The translations under genes were made by a program, and so were the position numbers. Shown here in pieces: positions 31,708-40,494 of a stretch of DNA of 50,285 nt (position 1 is the stretch's first letter; each line of letters opens with the position of its first letter). The stretch is from Bog-756 sp035531955 (lineage in GTDB: Bacteria > Actinomycetota > Acidimicrobiia > Acidimicrobiales > RAAP-2), in the NCBI GenBank assembly GCA_035531955.1, contig DATKRZ010000097.1, positions 1-50,285 of the forward strand. The letters are read 5' to 3'. A model generated the notes under the pieces. The model had not been told where the DNA came from, searched no databases, and worked only from the letters and a program-made list of their open reading frames with translations.

Positions 31708-33365
31708 CAGGGGTTTGCGCGATTTCCTGACGCCGCCATCGAATTCCGTCGTTCCTCGGCGCGGCGTTCCGCCTCGAGCCGTTCGAGATCCTCGGCACCG
31801 AAGTCGACGTGCGACATGGCCTCGGCCAACAGGTGGTGGCCGGCCCGTCCCGCGATCAGGCGGTGCATCTCCTGGGCCACCCAGCGATAGCCGGGGTGGC
31901 CCTGCGGGCCCGATCGGAGCTCGGTCAGGTGCATCGCCTCGCGGGCGTTCATCTGCATCGAGTACCGGATGCGGAAGGCGAGGGCCACCGCGTAGGCCGA
32001 CTCCACCGGGAACGCCGGGAGCAGGGCCTCGCACAGCTGGCGCGAGCGCTCCATGGACCCCACGTAGCGTTCGGTCAGCCCCGCCCCCTCGACCACCTCC
32101 GGTACGTCGTATCCCAGGGTGGTGCCGAGCGGCTGCCACTCGATGGTCAGCATCCGGTGCCGCTGCAGATCCCTGAAGGCGCCGTAGTCGGTGACCACGT
32201 CGAACCGGTAGTCGGTACGCTCGAAGGCCCGGCCCGGTCGGTGGCGCCGGTTTGCCCGGTCCCCCACATAGGCCCGGAGGATCGAGCGCTTCTCCTCCGA
32301 CCCGAGCAGGCGGACCCGGGACAGCACCTCCTCCTGCGGTCGATCGGTGTGGGGGGCGCAGATGGCGGCGATGACCTTCTCCTCACCCTCGGGATCGAAG
32401 TCCACCAGCGTCACCGAGGGCTCCCCCGAAGGACCGACCGGTGGCTGATCGGCCGGGGAGACCAGGTCGGGGAAGAGCTCTTCGACCAGATCCCCGGTCT
32501 CCCGCCGGGTCCGCTCCAGGTAGGCCGACCACGCGCCGCCCCGGTCGGACAGGTCCACCCGCTGGAGAAAGGACGGGATCACCTTGCGGAGTTCGGTCAG
32601 CATCAGGTCGGCATACTGGCGGGCCTCGTCCAGCGGATGTGACCGCATCCGGAGCAGCAGCATCTCGTACGACTGCCCGGTGGCGTAGATGCCCACGTTG
32701 GAAAGGGAGGCGGCCGGCAGCAGACCGCGGACGGCGTCGAGGGCCTTGGCCCGGATGGCCTGGCGGTGGACGAAGTCGGAGTCGCCGGGGTGGCGCGGGT
32801 GACGCGCCGACAGCCAGGCCTGGGCCTCCTCGAGCAGCTCTCCGTAGGTGTCGAACATCCGGTCCAGATCGCCGACGTAGCGGGCGCCGAGCGGTGAATC
32901 GAGCAGGCCCGGATGGCGGTAGTAGCGGTAGTGGCCGGTGGTCAGTCGGTGGTTGTAGGCGATGTACCGGGTCGACTGCTCGAGGTAGGCCATCAGCCGT
33001 CCCCATTCGAGAACCTTGGTCAGCACGTTGGAGGCCTGTTCGCAGGCCAGGTGCACCCCTCCCAGCTGGGCCACCGAATCGTCGCCGTACTCGAAGAAGA
33101 CCTTCTCGTAGAGCTGCTCGGCCCGCTTCAGCCCGACGGTGGCGTCGACGGTGGCGTCACCGGAGATGTCGAGCTCCCCCACGAACTCGTCGAGGAACAG
33201 CCGGCGGAGACTCTTGGGCGAGCGCGAGTAGCGGGCAAAGAGTGCACCCTTGACGACTTCGGGCAGGTTGACCAGGGCAAACACCGGCTGGTCGAGATTG
33301 GTGACGTAACGGCGGAGGATGTCCTCCTCGTCTGCGCTGAACGTCTCCGTGGCGTAGGGGAACAT
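31707..33365 (-). CDS. Tandem ThyX-like protein (FAD-dependent thymidylate synthase fold, two halves)
   Basis: 552 aa, about twice the usual ThyX length; two ThyX-like halves are visible (about 1-270 and 320-552). The ThyX motif RHRxxSxNEQSxRY is split between them: the first half has W121-G122-R123-x-x-A and retains E129-Q130-S131-x-R133-Y134, while the second keeps R402-H403-R404 but loses the rest (T407...W410-Q411-P412-x-G414). The second half also keeps MNAREAMHLTELR. ThyX sites form between subunits, so one composite site could remain; alternatively it is a non-synthase relative. Start ATG 33365, 31 bp after helY. Annotation pipelines usually name such proteins FAD-dependent thymidylate synthase. 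Confidence 0.75.
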   Translation of the reverse strand: MFPYATETFSADEEDILRRYVTNLDQPVFALVNLPEVVKGALFARYSRSPKSLRRLFLDEFVGELDISGDATVDATVGLKRAEQLYEKVFFEYGDDSVAQLGGVHLACEQASNVLTKVLEWGRLMAYLEQSTRYIAYNHRLTTGHYRYYRHPGLLDSPLGARYVGDLDRMFDTYGELLEEAQAWLSARHPRHPGDSDFVHRQAIRAKALDAVRGLLPAASLSNVGIYATGQSYEMLLLRMRSHPLDEARQYADLMLTELRKVIPSFLQRVDLSDRGGAWSAYLERTRRETGDLVEELFPDLVSPADQPPVGPSGEPSVTLVDFDPEGEEKVIAAICAPHTDRPQEEVLSRVRLLGSEEKRSILRAYVGDRANRRHRPGRAFERTDYRFDVVTDYGAFRDLQRHRMLTIEWQPLGTTLGYDVPEVVEGAGLTERYVGSMERSRQLCEALLPAFPVESAYAVALAFRIRYSMQMNAREAMHLTELRSGPQGHPGYRWVAQEMHRLIAGRAGHHLLAEAMSHVDFGAEDLERLEAERRAEERRNSMAASGNRANP

Positions 33366-33396
33366 GCCCGGATCACACTAGGACGGCACCGACGGC

Positions 33397-35448
33397 TCAG
33401 GCGCGGACCCCACCGGCAATCGGATCGTCCGCCGCCACCACGCCCCGCTTGAGGAGCGCCCCCGCCGCCTGGGCCGCCTCCCGGGTCGTCGGGTCCGGGG
33501 CCGCCTGGCCCAGCTGGCGAACCAGGTCGATCAGCTGGCGGACGTTGCGCACGAAGTCGCCGGGGGCCACCTCGGTCTCCTCGAGCACCGAATCGAGCGT
33601 GTCTCCTCCCGCCCATCCGATGGCCGCCCGGGCGAGCCCGGCGTCGGGCCGCCGTGTGCGACGCAGGCCGACCCGGCGCTCGTCGGCGCGAAGGCCGGCG
33701 CCCAGGGCGTCGAGGCCGGCCAGGCGCTCGACCACTTGTCGCTTCCGGGGTGGTCGCTCGGAGACCTCCACCCGCCGCGCCTCGAAGCTGAGGGCCGATG
33801 CCACCCCGGCCAGCGATTCCGGGTCGAGCCCGTCGAACAGCCCGACCCTCAGGGCCTCGGCCACCAACAGATCCGACTCGTGGTAGATGGCGGCGAGGAT
33901 CCGGCCCGGCCCGGTCAGACGCCAGCCGTCGATGAACCCCCGCTCCTCGAGGATGGCCAGTCGCCGGTCGAGCTGGGCGGAGAGCGAGACCGAGCCGGGG
34001 GGAGCCTGCCACTGCCCGTACGACGCGGCCAGCAGCCCGCGGGCCTCCTCCCTCGACCACCGCCGCACCAGGTTGACCGCCAGGTTGTAGGTGGGATGGA
34101 AGGAGGAGACCAGATCCGGCGCGGGGGCGGCGGCGGTGCGGGCCACCAGGGTGAAGGGGGTGGCCGCCGACCACAGGACGACAGCGTGCCCGACCGTGTC
34201 GATCCCCCGGCGGCCGGCCCGGCCGGTCAGCTGCAGGAACTCGCCGGAGGTGAGCGCCGAGCTGTCCGATCCCCGGAATTTGGCGAATCGCTCCACCACC
34301 ACGGTCCGTGCCGGCATGTTGATGCCCAGCGCCAGCGTCTCGGTGGCGAACACCACCTTGAGCAGTCCCTCGGAGAAGCAGTGCTCGACGGCCTGGCGGA
34401 ATGCCGGGACCAGCCCGGCGTGGTGCGGCGCGATGCCCGCCTCCAGGGCCGCCGACCATGGTCCGTAGCCCAGGGTGGACAGGTCGTCATCGGTCAGCCG
34501 TTCGACCGCGGCCTCGGTGAGCTGGCGGATCCGCGCCCTCTCGGCTCCCGAGGTCAGCCGGATCCCGTCCTGGAGGCATTGACGGGTGGCGTCGTCACAG
34601 GCGGCCCTCGAGAAGATGAAGGTGATGGCGGGGAGGAGGTCGGCCTCGGCCAGGTACTCGACCACCTCGCCCCGCCGCGGCGTCCGGTACCGGTGCCGGG
34701 GATTCCGGCGCTGGCGGGCCTCGAGGGCGACACCGTCGGGGTTGGGCGCTCCCTCCCGGAGCAGGGGCACCAGGGTGATCCCGTCACGGCCCCGTTCGGC
34801 GACGGCGTAGTGGAGGTGCAGTGTGACCGGTCGGTGAGTGGCCACCACCACCCGGGTCGTCCCGCGCACCGAGTTGAGCCAGGCTCCGAAGTCCCGGGCG
34901 TTGCTGACGGTGGCCGACAGACTCACGAAGGCCACGGCCGGAGGCGTGAGGACGAGGACCTCCTCCCATACCGATCCCCGGTAGGGATCCTGGAGGTAGT
35001 GCACCTCGTCGAGCACCACCACCTGGAGCCCGTCGAGGATCGACGAGCGGCTGAAGAGCATGTTGCGGAGGACCTCGGTGGTCATCACCACGATCGGCGC
35101 CCGGGCCTGGTGGGAGACGTCGCCGGTCAGCAGTCCCACCCGGTCCGCTCCGTAGCGTTCGGACAGTTCGGCGAACTTCTGGTTGGAGAGGGCCTTGATC
35201 GGCGTGGTGTAGAACGTCTTGCCTCCCAGCTCGAGGGCCCTCGCCGCGGCATAGTCGGCGATCACCGTCTTGCCCGACCCGGTGGGCGCCGACACCAGCA
35301 CCGACTCGCCCCGGTCGACGGCGTCCATTGCCTGGTGCTGGAAGGCGTCCAGGACGAACCCGAGACCCTGCTCGAAGCGTCGCCGCAATCCCTCACCTGT
35401 CCCATCGCCGGCGTCCCGGGCCGTCCCCCGGACACGCCCGGCGGTCAT
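33397..35448 (-). CDS. helY: Ski2/DEAD-box RNA helicase HelY-like
   Basis: 683 aa. ATG 35448 overlaps the tatC stop (ATGA). Helicase motifs in order: FQHQAMDAV (Q-like), VSAPTGSGKTV (I), TTPIKALSNQKFAEL (Ia), VVLDEVHYLQD (II), SLSATVSN (III), then VVFATETLALGINMPARTVV and QLTGRAGRRGIDTVG (VI). The C-terminal DSHCT-like domain is present but the protein is shorter than mycobacterial HelY (about 900 aa). The order pafA...tatC-helY is conserved with M. tuberculosis. Probable role in RNA unwinding or degradation; the exact substrate is unknown. Confidence 0.92.
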   Translation of the reverse strand: MTAGRVRGTARDAGDGTGEGLRRRFEQGLGFVLDAFQHQAMDAVDRGESVLVSAPTGSGKTVIADYAAARALELGGKTFYTTPIKALSNQKFAELSERYGADRVGLLTGDVSHQARAPIVVMTTEVLRNMLFSRSSILDGLQVVVLDEVHYLQDPYRGSVWEEVLVLTPPAVAFVSLSATVSNARDFGAWLNSVRGTTRVVVATHRPVTLHLHYAVAERGRDGITLVPLLREGAPNPDGVALEARQRRNPRHRYRTPRRGEVVEYLAEADLLPAITFIFSRAACDDATRQCLQDGIRLTSGAERARIRQLTEAAVERLTDDDLSTLGYGPWSAALEAGIAPHHAGLVPAFRQAVEHCFSEGLLKVVFATETLALGINMPARTVVVERFAKFRGSDSSALTSGEFLQLTGRAGRRGIDTVGHAVVLWSAATPFTLVARTAAAPAPDLVSSFHPTYNLAVNLVRRWSREEARGLLAASYGQWQAPPGSVSLSAQLDRRLAILEERGFIDGWRLTGPGRILAAIYHESDLLVAEALRVGLFDGLDPESLAGVASALSFEARRVEVSERPPRKRQVVERLAGLDALGAGLRADERRVGLRRTRRPDAGLARAAIGWAGGDTLDSVLEETEVAPGDFVRNVRQLIDLVRQLGQAAPDPTTREAAQAAGALLKRGVVAADDPIAGGVRA

Positions 35449-36194
35449 CGTCGGATGACCTTCCCGATGACGATGGAGATCTCGTAGAAGAGGTAGAGGG
35501 GGATGGCCATCGCCATCATCGAGAACGGGTCCGAACTCGGCGTGACGACCCCGGCCACCACCACGATGAGCACGATGGCCCACCGCCGCCACGAGGACAG
35601 CTTCTGCGGGCTCAGGACGCCGGCCACCTGCAGCGACACCAGGAGGACGGGGAACTCGAAGGTCAGCCCGAACACCGTCATGAGCAGCACGATCAGGCTC
35701 AGGTACTTGGTCGGGTCGAGGATCTGGTGGAGGCTCGGGCCACCGATGTTGTCGAGGAAGCTCAGCGCATGGGGGAAGGTAAGGTAGGCCACCACGCACC
35801 CCAACGCGAACAGCGCGATCGAGGCCACGATGAACGGGATGGCGTACTTCTTCTCCTTGGGGTTGAGCCCCGGGGTGATGAACCTCCAGAGCTCCCACAG
35901 CAGGACCGGGGAGGCGAGGAAGAGCCCACCGTAGGCCGCGATCTTCACCCGCAGGGCGAGCCCGTCGAGCGGCCCGGTGATGTAGAACCCGCAGTGGTGG
36001 GGCGCCACCTGGCAGTAGGGGTGCTTGAGAAAGGAGAGGATCCAGGGGTAGACGAGGAAGGCCGCGGTGGCGGCCACCACGAAGGCCACCGCGCAGATCA
36101 GCACCCGGCTCCGGAGCTCGGTCAGGTGCTCCACCAGGGTCATGGCGTCGGGCTTGGGCCGGGCCTCGCTGCGGCGCTTCAGGGAGATGGCCAT
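35445..36194 (-). CDS. tatC: Twin-arginine translocase subunit TatC
   Basis: 249 aa with six predicted membrane helices. TLVEHLTELRSRVLI is the signature cytoplasmic N-terminus with the Glu that receives the twin-arginine signal; LWRFITPGLNPKEKKYAIPF and DPTKYLSLIVLLMTVFGLTF are also diagnostic, as is the periplasmic GVVTPSSDPFSMM. It works with TatA/B to export folded proteins. tatB is directly upstream (49 bp) and helY overlaps downstream. Confidence 0.96.
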   Translation of the reverse strand: MAISLKRRSEARPKPDAMTLVEHLTELRSRVLICAVAFVVAATAAFLVYPWILSFLKHPYCQVAPHHCGFYITGPLDGLALRVKIAAYGGLFLASPVLLWELWRFITPGLNPKEKKYAIPFIVASIALFALGCVVAYLTFPHALSFLDNIGGPSLHQILDPTKYLSLIVLLMTVFGLTFEFPVLLVSLQVAGVLSPQKLSSWRRWAIVLIVVVAGVVTPSSDPFSMMAMAIPLYLFYEISIVIGKVIRR

Positions 36195-36243
36195 GGGTCT
36201 CGGGCTCCAGTCGGTGACGTCGCCGGCCGGGGATCCGCTGGGG

Positions 36244-36711
36244 TCAGTTCAACCCTGGGTCGTCGGGGACGACCCCGCCGGTGGATCGGACCTGGTGGAC
36301 GATCCCCCCCGCGTCGGGGATCAGACCTCCTGGCACCAGGGACGGTCTCCCGGCGGCGTCCGTTCGGACCCCCCCGGTGGGGTCGGTGGAGAACCCGGGC
36401 GGGTCAGCGTGCATCCCGGAATGTTCGGAGCCGTTGGCGGATGCGGATGGCCCGGGCTGCTCGCCGGTGTGAGCGTCGGCCAGCGTGTCGAGGAAAGACA
36501 GGGGCGAGCGCACCGCCTGGGAGATCTTCTCGGTGGAGGGGAGGTCGGGGAACGACCCCCGTACGTCGGATTCGAGCCGTTCGCGGAACTTCCGGAAGTC
36601 GCCCCACAGCCCACCGATCTGCTTGGCCATCTTCGGCAGCTTGTCGGGGCCGAGGACCACCAGGGCCACCACCAGGATGACCATCACCTTCGCCGGGCTC
36701 AGGAACGGCAC
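36244..36711 (-). CDS. tatB: TatA/TatB-family translocase subunit, TatB-like
   Basis: 155 aa. A single N-terminal helix (VMVILVVALVVLGPDKLP) with the LGPDKLPKMAKQIG hinge is followed by an amphipathic helix GDFRKFRERLESDVRGS and a long Pro/Gly/Asp-rich tail. The glycine-proline hinge with a longer cytoplasmic region fits TatB better than TatA, though the equivalent position in M. tuberculosis is annotated tatA. A separate TatA may be elsewhere in the genome. Confidence 0.85.
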   Translation of the reverse strand: MPFLSPAKVMVILVVALVVLGPDKLPKMAKQIGGLWGDFRKFRERLESDVRGSFPDLPSTEKISQAVRSPLSFLDTLADAHTGEQPGPSASANGSEHSGMHADPPGFSTDPTGGVRTDAAGRPSLVPGGLIPDAGGIVHQVRSTGGVVPDDPGLN

Positions 36712-36776
36712 GAGGCCAGTGTACCGGCGTCAGGGGCGATTCGGCGCCCCGGGGGACGACTGGAACCGGGACCGGC

Positions 36777-37574
36777 CTAAGCGCCGTCCGGGCCGGCGGG
36801 CGGCCCGCGACGGGACGTCCCTGGGTGCGGACGGCGCCGACGCGGAGCCTGGAGGGCCAGTACCAGGAGGATCAGGACCACCAACGCCACCGCCGACAGG
36901 GCGGCCAACCAGAACTCCTGGCCGAGCGGCCAGGCTTTGAAGGCCATCTTGCCGACGATCAGGTCCTTGGCGATGGGTCCGAAGTAGCGGCTGTCCTCCG
37001 AGTCGGTGCGATTGTCGCCCATGACGAAGTACTCGCCTGCGGGGACGGTAAAGGGATGGGCGAGGCTGAACCCGTCCGGAAGCGGGCTCGGGGAGGTGAC
37101 CGGGGGGTCCGCCAGCCAGGGCTCGGCCAAGGGCTGGCCGTTGATATAGACCTTCCCGTCGACCGACGCCACGGTGTCGCCCGGCAGGCCGATGACCCGC
37201 TTCACGAGGTCGGAGTAGTCCGCCTGCTCGAGCGGAGGGCGTCGGAAGACCACGATGTCTCCCCGGCCGACGCCATGGAGGCGGTAGCTCAGCTTGTCGA
37301 CCACGATGCGGTCGCCGATCTGGAGCGTGGGCAGCATCGACCCCGACGGGATGTAGAACATCTGGGCCACGTAGACCCGTACGCACACGGCGAGTAACAA
37401 GGCGACCAACAGCACGACCAGCCACTCGATCAGCCAGCGGGCCTGGCGACGGGACCCGGCGCGCTCTGCCCCGTCGTCCGCCCCGGCCGTACCGTCGAGG
37501 CCGGCGTGGCCGCGGACCGCCGCCGCCCCGGGGGTGGCCACGTCCACGGCTGCACTGTGAAGGTCGGGGTCCAC
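36777..37574 (-). CDS. lepB: Signal peptidase I (first of a tandem pair by gene order on the plus map)
   Basis: 265 aa, GTG 37574. After a 45-residue hydrophilic N-terminus comes a helix (WLIEWLVVLLVALLLAVCVR), then the catalytic S79 in YIPSGSMLPTLQIGD and K125 in DLVKRVIGLPGDTV, and the conserved GEYFVMGDNRTDSEDSRYFG. An extra C-terminal membrane helix (WLAALSAVALVVLILLVLAL) and basic tail distinguish it from its neighbour. It cleaves signal peptides at the outer face of the membrane. The two lepB genes lie where pafBC is found in mycobacteria. Confidence 0.93.
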   Translation of the reverse strand: MDPDLHSAAVDVATPGAAAVRGHAGLDGTAGADDGAERAGSRRQARWLIEWLVVLLVALLLAVCVRVYVAQMFYIPSGSMLPTLQIGDRIVVDKLSYRLHGVGRGDIVVFRRPPLEQADYSDLVKRVIGLPGDTVASVDGKVYINGQPLAEPWLADPPVTSPSPLPDGFSLAHPFTVPAGEYFVMGDNRTDSEDSRYFGPIAKDLIVGKMAFKAWPLGQEFWLAALSAVALVVLILLVLALQAPRRRRPHPGTSRRGPPAGPDGA

Positions 37575-37611
37575 CAGGGTGCGAGGCTACTCGACCCCTA
37601 AAGGCGGTTTG

Positions 37612-38271
37612 CTACAGGCCCTTGGCATGGCTGATGGGCCACACCACCGCCACCGCCCGTCCGACGATCAGGGACCTGGGAATCGGTCCGAAGAACCGGC
37701 TGTCCTCGGAGTAGCGGCGGTTGTCCCCCATCACGTAGTACTCGCCGGCGGGAATCTTGACCGGGCCGGGGAGGTCGAACTGCTGGTGGGGGTCCCCGCC
37801 GGACAGGGCACCGCTGTAACTGTTCGATCCCGGGGGCAGCCACGGCTCGGACAGCCGCTTCCCGTCGATGTAGATGTTGCCGTTGCTCGAGGAGATGGTT
37901 TCCCCGGGCAGCCCGACCACCCGCTTCACCAGATCGGCGTAGGCCTGGTCCTCGAGGGGCGGGCGGGCGAAGACAACCACGTCGCCGCGGTGGGGATCGT
38001 GGAAGCGGTAACTCAGCTTGTTGACGATGATCCGATCACCGATCTGGAGCGTCGGGAGCATCGACCCCGAGGGGATGTAGAAGGACTGCACCACATAGGT
38101 GCGCAGCACCACGGTGGACAGCACCACCGCCATCAGGATGATCGCCCATTCGATCACCGCCCGATGGCTCCGGCTCCTCATCGGGCCGGCCGTCGTCTCG
38201 TCATCACCCTCCTTCGCCAGGAGGTCCGACCCTGTCGTCGGCCGGGATCCCCCGGGGAGTTGAGTGGCCAC
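37612..38271 (-). CDS. lepB: Signal peptidase I (second copy)
   Basis: 219 aa, GTG 38271. It has one N-terminal helix (AVIEWAIILMAVVLSTVVLR), catalytic S70 in YIPSGSMLPTLQIGD and K116 in DLVKRVVGLPGETI, and GEYYVMGDNRRYSEDSRFFG. It is about 60% similar by eye to the neighbouring copy over the catalytic region but lacks the C-terminal helix and has a different substrate-pocket loop (NSYSGALSGGDPHQQ). A tandem duplication with divergence is the simplest explanation. It follows pafA by 110 bp. Confidence 0.93.
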   Translation of the reverse strand: MATQLPGGSRPTTGSDLLAKEGDDETTAGPMRSRSHRAVIEWAIILMAVVLSTVVLRTYVVQSFYIPSGSMLPTLQIGDRIIVNKLSYRFHDPHRGDVVVFARPPLEDQAYADLVKRVVGLPGETISSSNGNIYIDGKRLSEPWLPPGSNSYSGALSGGDPHQQFDLPGPVKIPAGEYYVMGDNRRYSEDSRFFGPIPRSLIVGRAVAVVWPISHAKGL

Positions 38272-38381
38272 AACCAGGGGACGCTACCGCACCGGGACCG
38301 CCGTCCCGGGTGCAGGGATGCGCCGATCGAGATGTGGGTACGGGTGACGGGGGCGGCGGATGCGCTGCAGTCCCGGCCGGG

Positions 38382-39740
38382 TCACAGCCCGGCGATGAGC
38401 TTCTCCACCCGCTCGTCCTTGGCTTTGAAGGGGTCCTTGAGGAGCACCGTGCGCTGTGCCTGGTCGTTGAGCTTGAGGTGGACCCAGTCGACGGTGAAGT
38501 CGCGCCTCCGCTCCTTCGCCCGCTTCACGAACTCCCCTCGCAGGCGGGCCCGGGTGGTCTGCGGAGGAGTGGACATGGCCGCCGCGATGTCCGCGTCGTC
38601 GCACATCCGATCGAGCTGGTCGTGGCGCTGCAGCCGGTAGTAGAGCCCGCGCGATCGGTCGACGTCGTGGTACTGGAGGTCGAGCAGCGACACGTTGGGA
38701 CTGTGCAGGGAGAGCTGGTGCCGCTGGCGGTAGCTGTCGATGAGCCGGTACTTGGCCACCCAGTCGCACTCCCGGTGGAGCGACAGCGGGTCGGACTCCA
38801 GGCCCTTCAGGCAGTGCTCCCACATGTCGAGGGCCCGATCCTCTTGGGGCGACAGACCTTGCCTGTCGCGGTAGCGGACGGCCCGCTGCAGGTACTCCCC
38901 CTGGATGTCCAGCGCGCTCATCTCGCGGCCGTTGGCCAGGCGGACCGGCCGACGGCAGGTGATGTCGTGGCTGATCTCGCGGATGGCCCGAATGGGGTTC
39001 TCAAGGGTCAGGTCGCGCATGACCGTCGAGGGGTCCTCGAGCATCCGCAACACGATGCTGGTGGCGCCCACCTTGAGGAACGTCGCGTACTCGCTCATGT
39101 TGGAGTCGCCCACGATGACGTGCAGGCGCCGGTACTTCTCGGCGTCGGCGTGGGGCTCGTCGCGGGTATTGATGATCGGCCGGCTGCGGGTGGTCGCCGA
39201 CGACACCCCCTCCCAGATGTGCTCCGCCCGCTGGCTGAGGCAGAACACCGCACCCCGTGCCGTCTGGAGCACCTTCCCCGCTCCGGCGTAGACCTGGCGG
39301 CTGACCAGGAACGGGATCAGCACCTCGGTGTAGTGGGCGAAGTCGTCGCGCCGGCTGGTCAGATAGTTCTCGTGGCAGCCGTAAGAATTGCCGGCCGAGT
39401 CGGTGTTGTTCTTGAACAGGTAGATGTCCCCTCGGATGCCCTCCTCGCGGAGACGGGCCTCCGCTCCCTCCACCAACGAGGAGAGGATCCACTCTCCGGC
39501 CTTGTCGTGGACGACCAGCCCGGCGATGTCGTCGCATTCGGGGGTGGCGTACTCGGGATGGCTCCCCACGTCGAGGTAGAGCCGTGCCCCGTTCTCGAGG
39601 AACACATTGGAGGAACGCCCCCAGCTCACCACCCTCCGGAAGAGGTACCGGGCCACCTCGTCGGGACTCAGCCGCCTCTGCCCGCGCAGCGTGCAGGTCA
39701 CCCCGTATTCGTTCTCCAAGCCGTAGATGCGCTTGTCCAT
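38382..39740 (-). CDS. pafA: Pup-protein ligase PafA
   Basis: 452 aa, the same length as M. tuberculosis PafA. ATG 39740 gives MDKRIYGLENEYGVTCT, aligning with the known start. Family blocks are SPDEVARYLFRRVVSWGRSS, LYLDVGSHPEYATPECD (catalytic Asp region), FKNNTDSAGNSYGCHENYL, CLSQRAEHIWEGVSSATTRS, IINTRDEPHADAEKYRRLHV and FTVDWVHLKLNDQAQRTVL. It phosphorylates the C-terminal glutamate of Pup and joins it to substrate lysines. AGGAAG immediately before ATG leaves a short spacing, so an alternative GTG four codons upstream is possible. Confidence 0.97.
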   Translation of the reverse strand: MDKRIYGLENEYGVTCTLRGQRRLSPDEVARYLFRRVVSWGRSSNVFLENGARLYLDVGSHPEYATPECDDIAGLVVHDKAGEWILSSLVEGAEARLREEGIRGDIYLFKNNTDSAGNSYGCHENYLTSRRDDFAHYTEVLIPFLVSRQVYAGAGKVLQTARGAVFCLSQRAEHIWEGVSSATTRSRPIINTRDEPHADAEKYRRLHVIVGDSNMSEYATFLKVGATSIVLRMLEDPSTVMRDLTLENPIRAIREISHDITCRRPVRLANGREMSALDIQGEYLQRAVRYRDRQGLSPQEDRALDMWEHCLKGLESDPLSLHRECDWVAKYRLIDSYRQRHQLSLHSPNVSLLDLQYHDVDRSRGLYYRLQRHDQLDRMCDDADIAAAMSTPPQTTRARLRGEFVKRAKERRRDFTVDWVHLKLNDQAQRTVLLKDPFKAKDERVEKLIAGL

Positions 39741-39816
39741 CTTCCTCACGGTACCGTGAGGAAGGCCGAGGGCGACGAACCGGCGCTTCGGCGGCGGCCC
39801 GGCGGGCATGGATCGC

Positions 39817-40494
39817 TCAGCCCAGCAGGGACTCCAATTCGGAGTCGACCAGCCGGCGGAACGCCCTCCGGCCGTTGCCCTGGGCCAGGACGGCCACCTC
39901 GAGATCCGATCCGGACAGGGCCCGCTCGGGGCCGGCCAGCGCGCTCACCGCGGCGTTGAGCGCCGCACCGAGGGCCCATCCGGCCGTCCACTGCCCCTCG
40001 AGGCGCTCGGCGATCGCCTCGGTCTCACCGCCCAGCACCGCGTAGCGGTCCTCGTCGGTGATGGTGCCCTCGTAGGCGATGTGGTACAGCTGGGCCGGAT
40101 GGGCCCCGCTGCCCAGCTCGGCCACCAGGATCTCCACCTCGAGCGGCTTCATCTCATGGGTGAAGACCTGGCCGAGGTACTGGGCGTAGAGGTTGGCCAG
40201 GGACCGGGCGTCGACGTCCTCGCGGCTGTAGGCGTACCCCTTAGTGTCGGCATGGCGGATGCCCGAGACGCGCAGCTGGTCGAATTCGTTGTACTTGCCC
40301 ACGCCGGCGAAGGCGATCCGGTCATAGATCTCGCTGATCTTGTGAAGCGACCGCGACGGGTTGTCGGCGACGATGGCGATGCCCATGTCGTAGGTGGTGG
40401 CGATCAGGGAACGGCCCCGGGCGATGCCCTTCTGGGCGTATTCGGCCCGATCCTTCATCACCTGTTCCGGGGCGACATAGTAGGGCATGGTCAT
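39817..40494 (-). CDS. prcA: Proteasome alpha subunit
   Basis: 225 aa, ATG 40494 overlapping the prcB stop (ATGA). The N-terminal gate region MPYYVAPEQVMKDRAEYAQK and GIARGRSLIATTYDMGIAI are typical of actinobacterial PrcA; RIAFAGVGKYNEFDQLRVSG and KGYAYSREDVDARSLANLYA also match. It forms the outer rings of the 20S core and has no catalytic threonine. It is slightly shorter than mycobacterial PrcA (248 aa), mainly in the C-terminal tail. Confidence 0.97.
   Translation of the reverse strand: MTMPYYVAPEQVMKDRAEYAQKGIARGRSLIATTYDMGIAIVADNPSRSLHKISEIYDRIAFAGVGKYNEFDQLRVSGIRHADTKGYAYSREDVDARSLANLYAQYLGQVFTHEMKPLEVEILVAELGSGAHPAQLYHIAYEGTITDEDRYAVLGGETEAIAERLEGQWTAGWALGAALNAAVSALAGPERALSGSDLEVAVLAQGNGRRAFRRLVDSELESLLG

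Noticed and set aside
38310..39959. 549-codon open frame opposite pafA
   Set aside because: Antisense artefact of third-position GC; PafA on the minus strand is full length and conserved.
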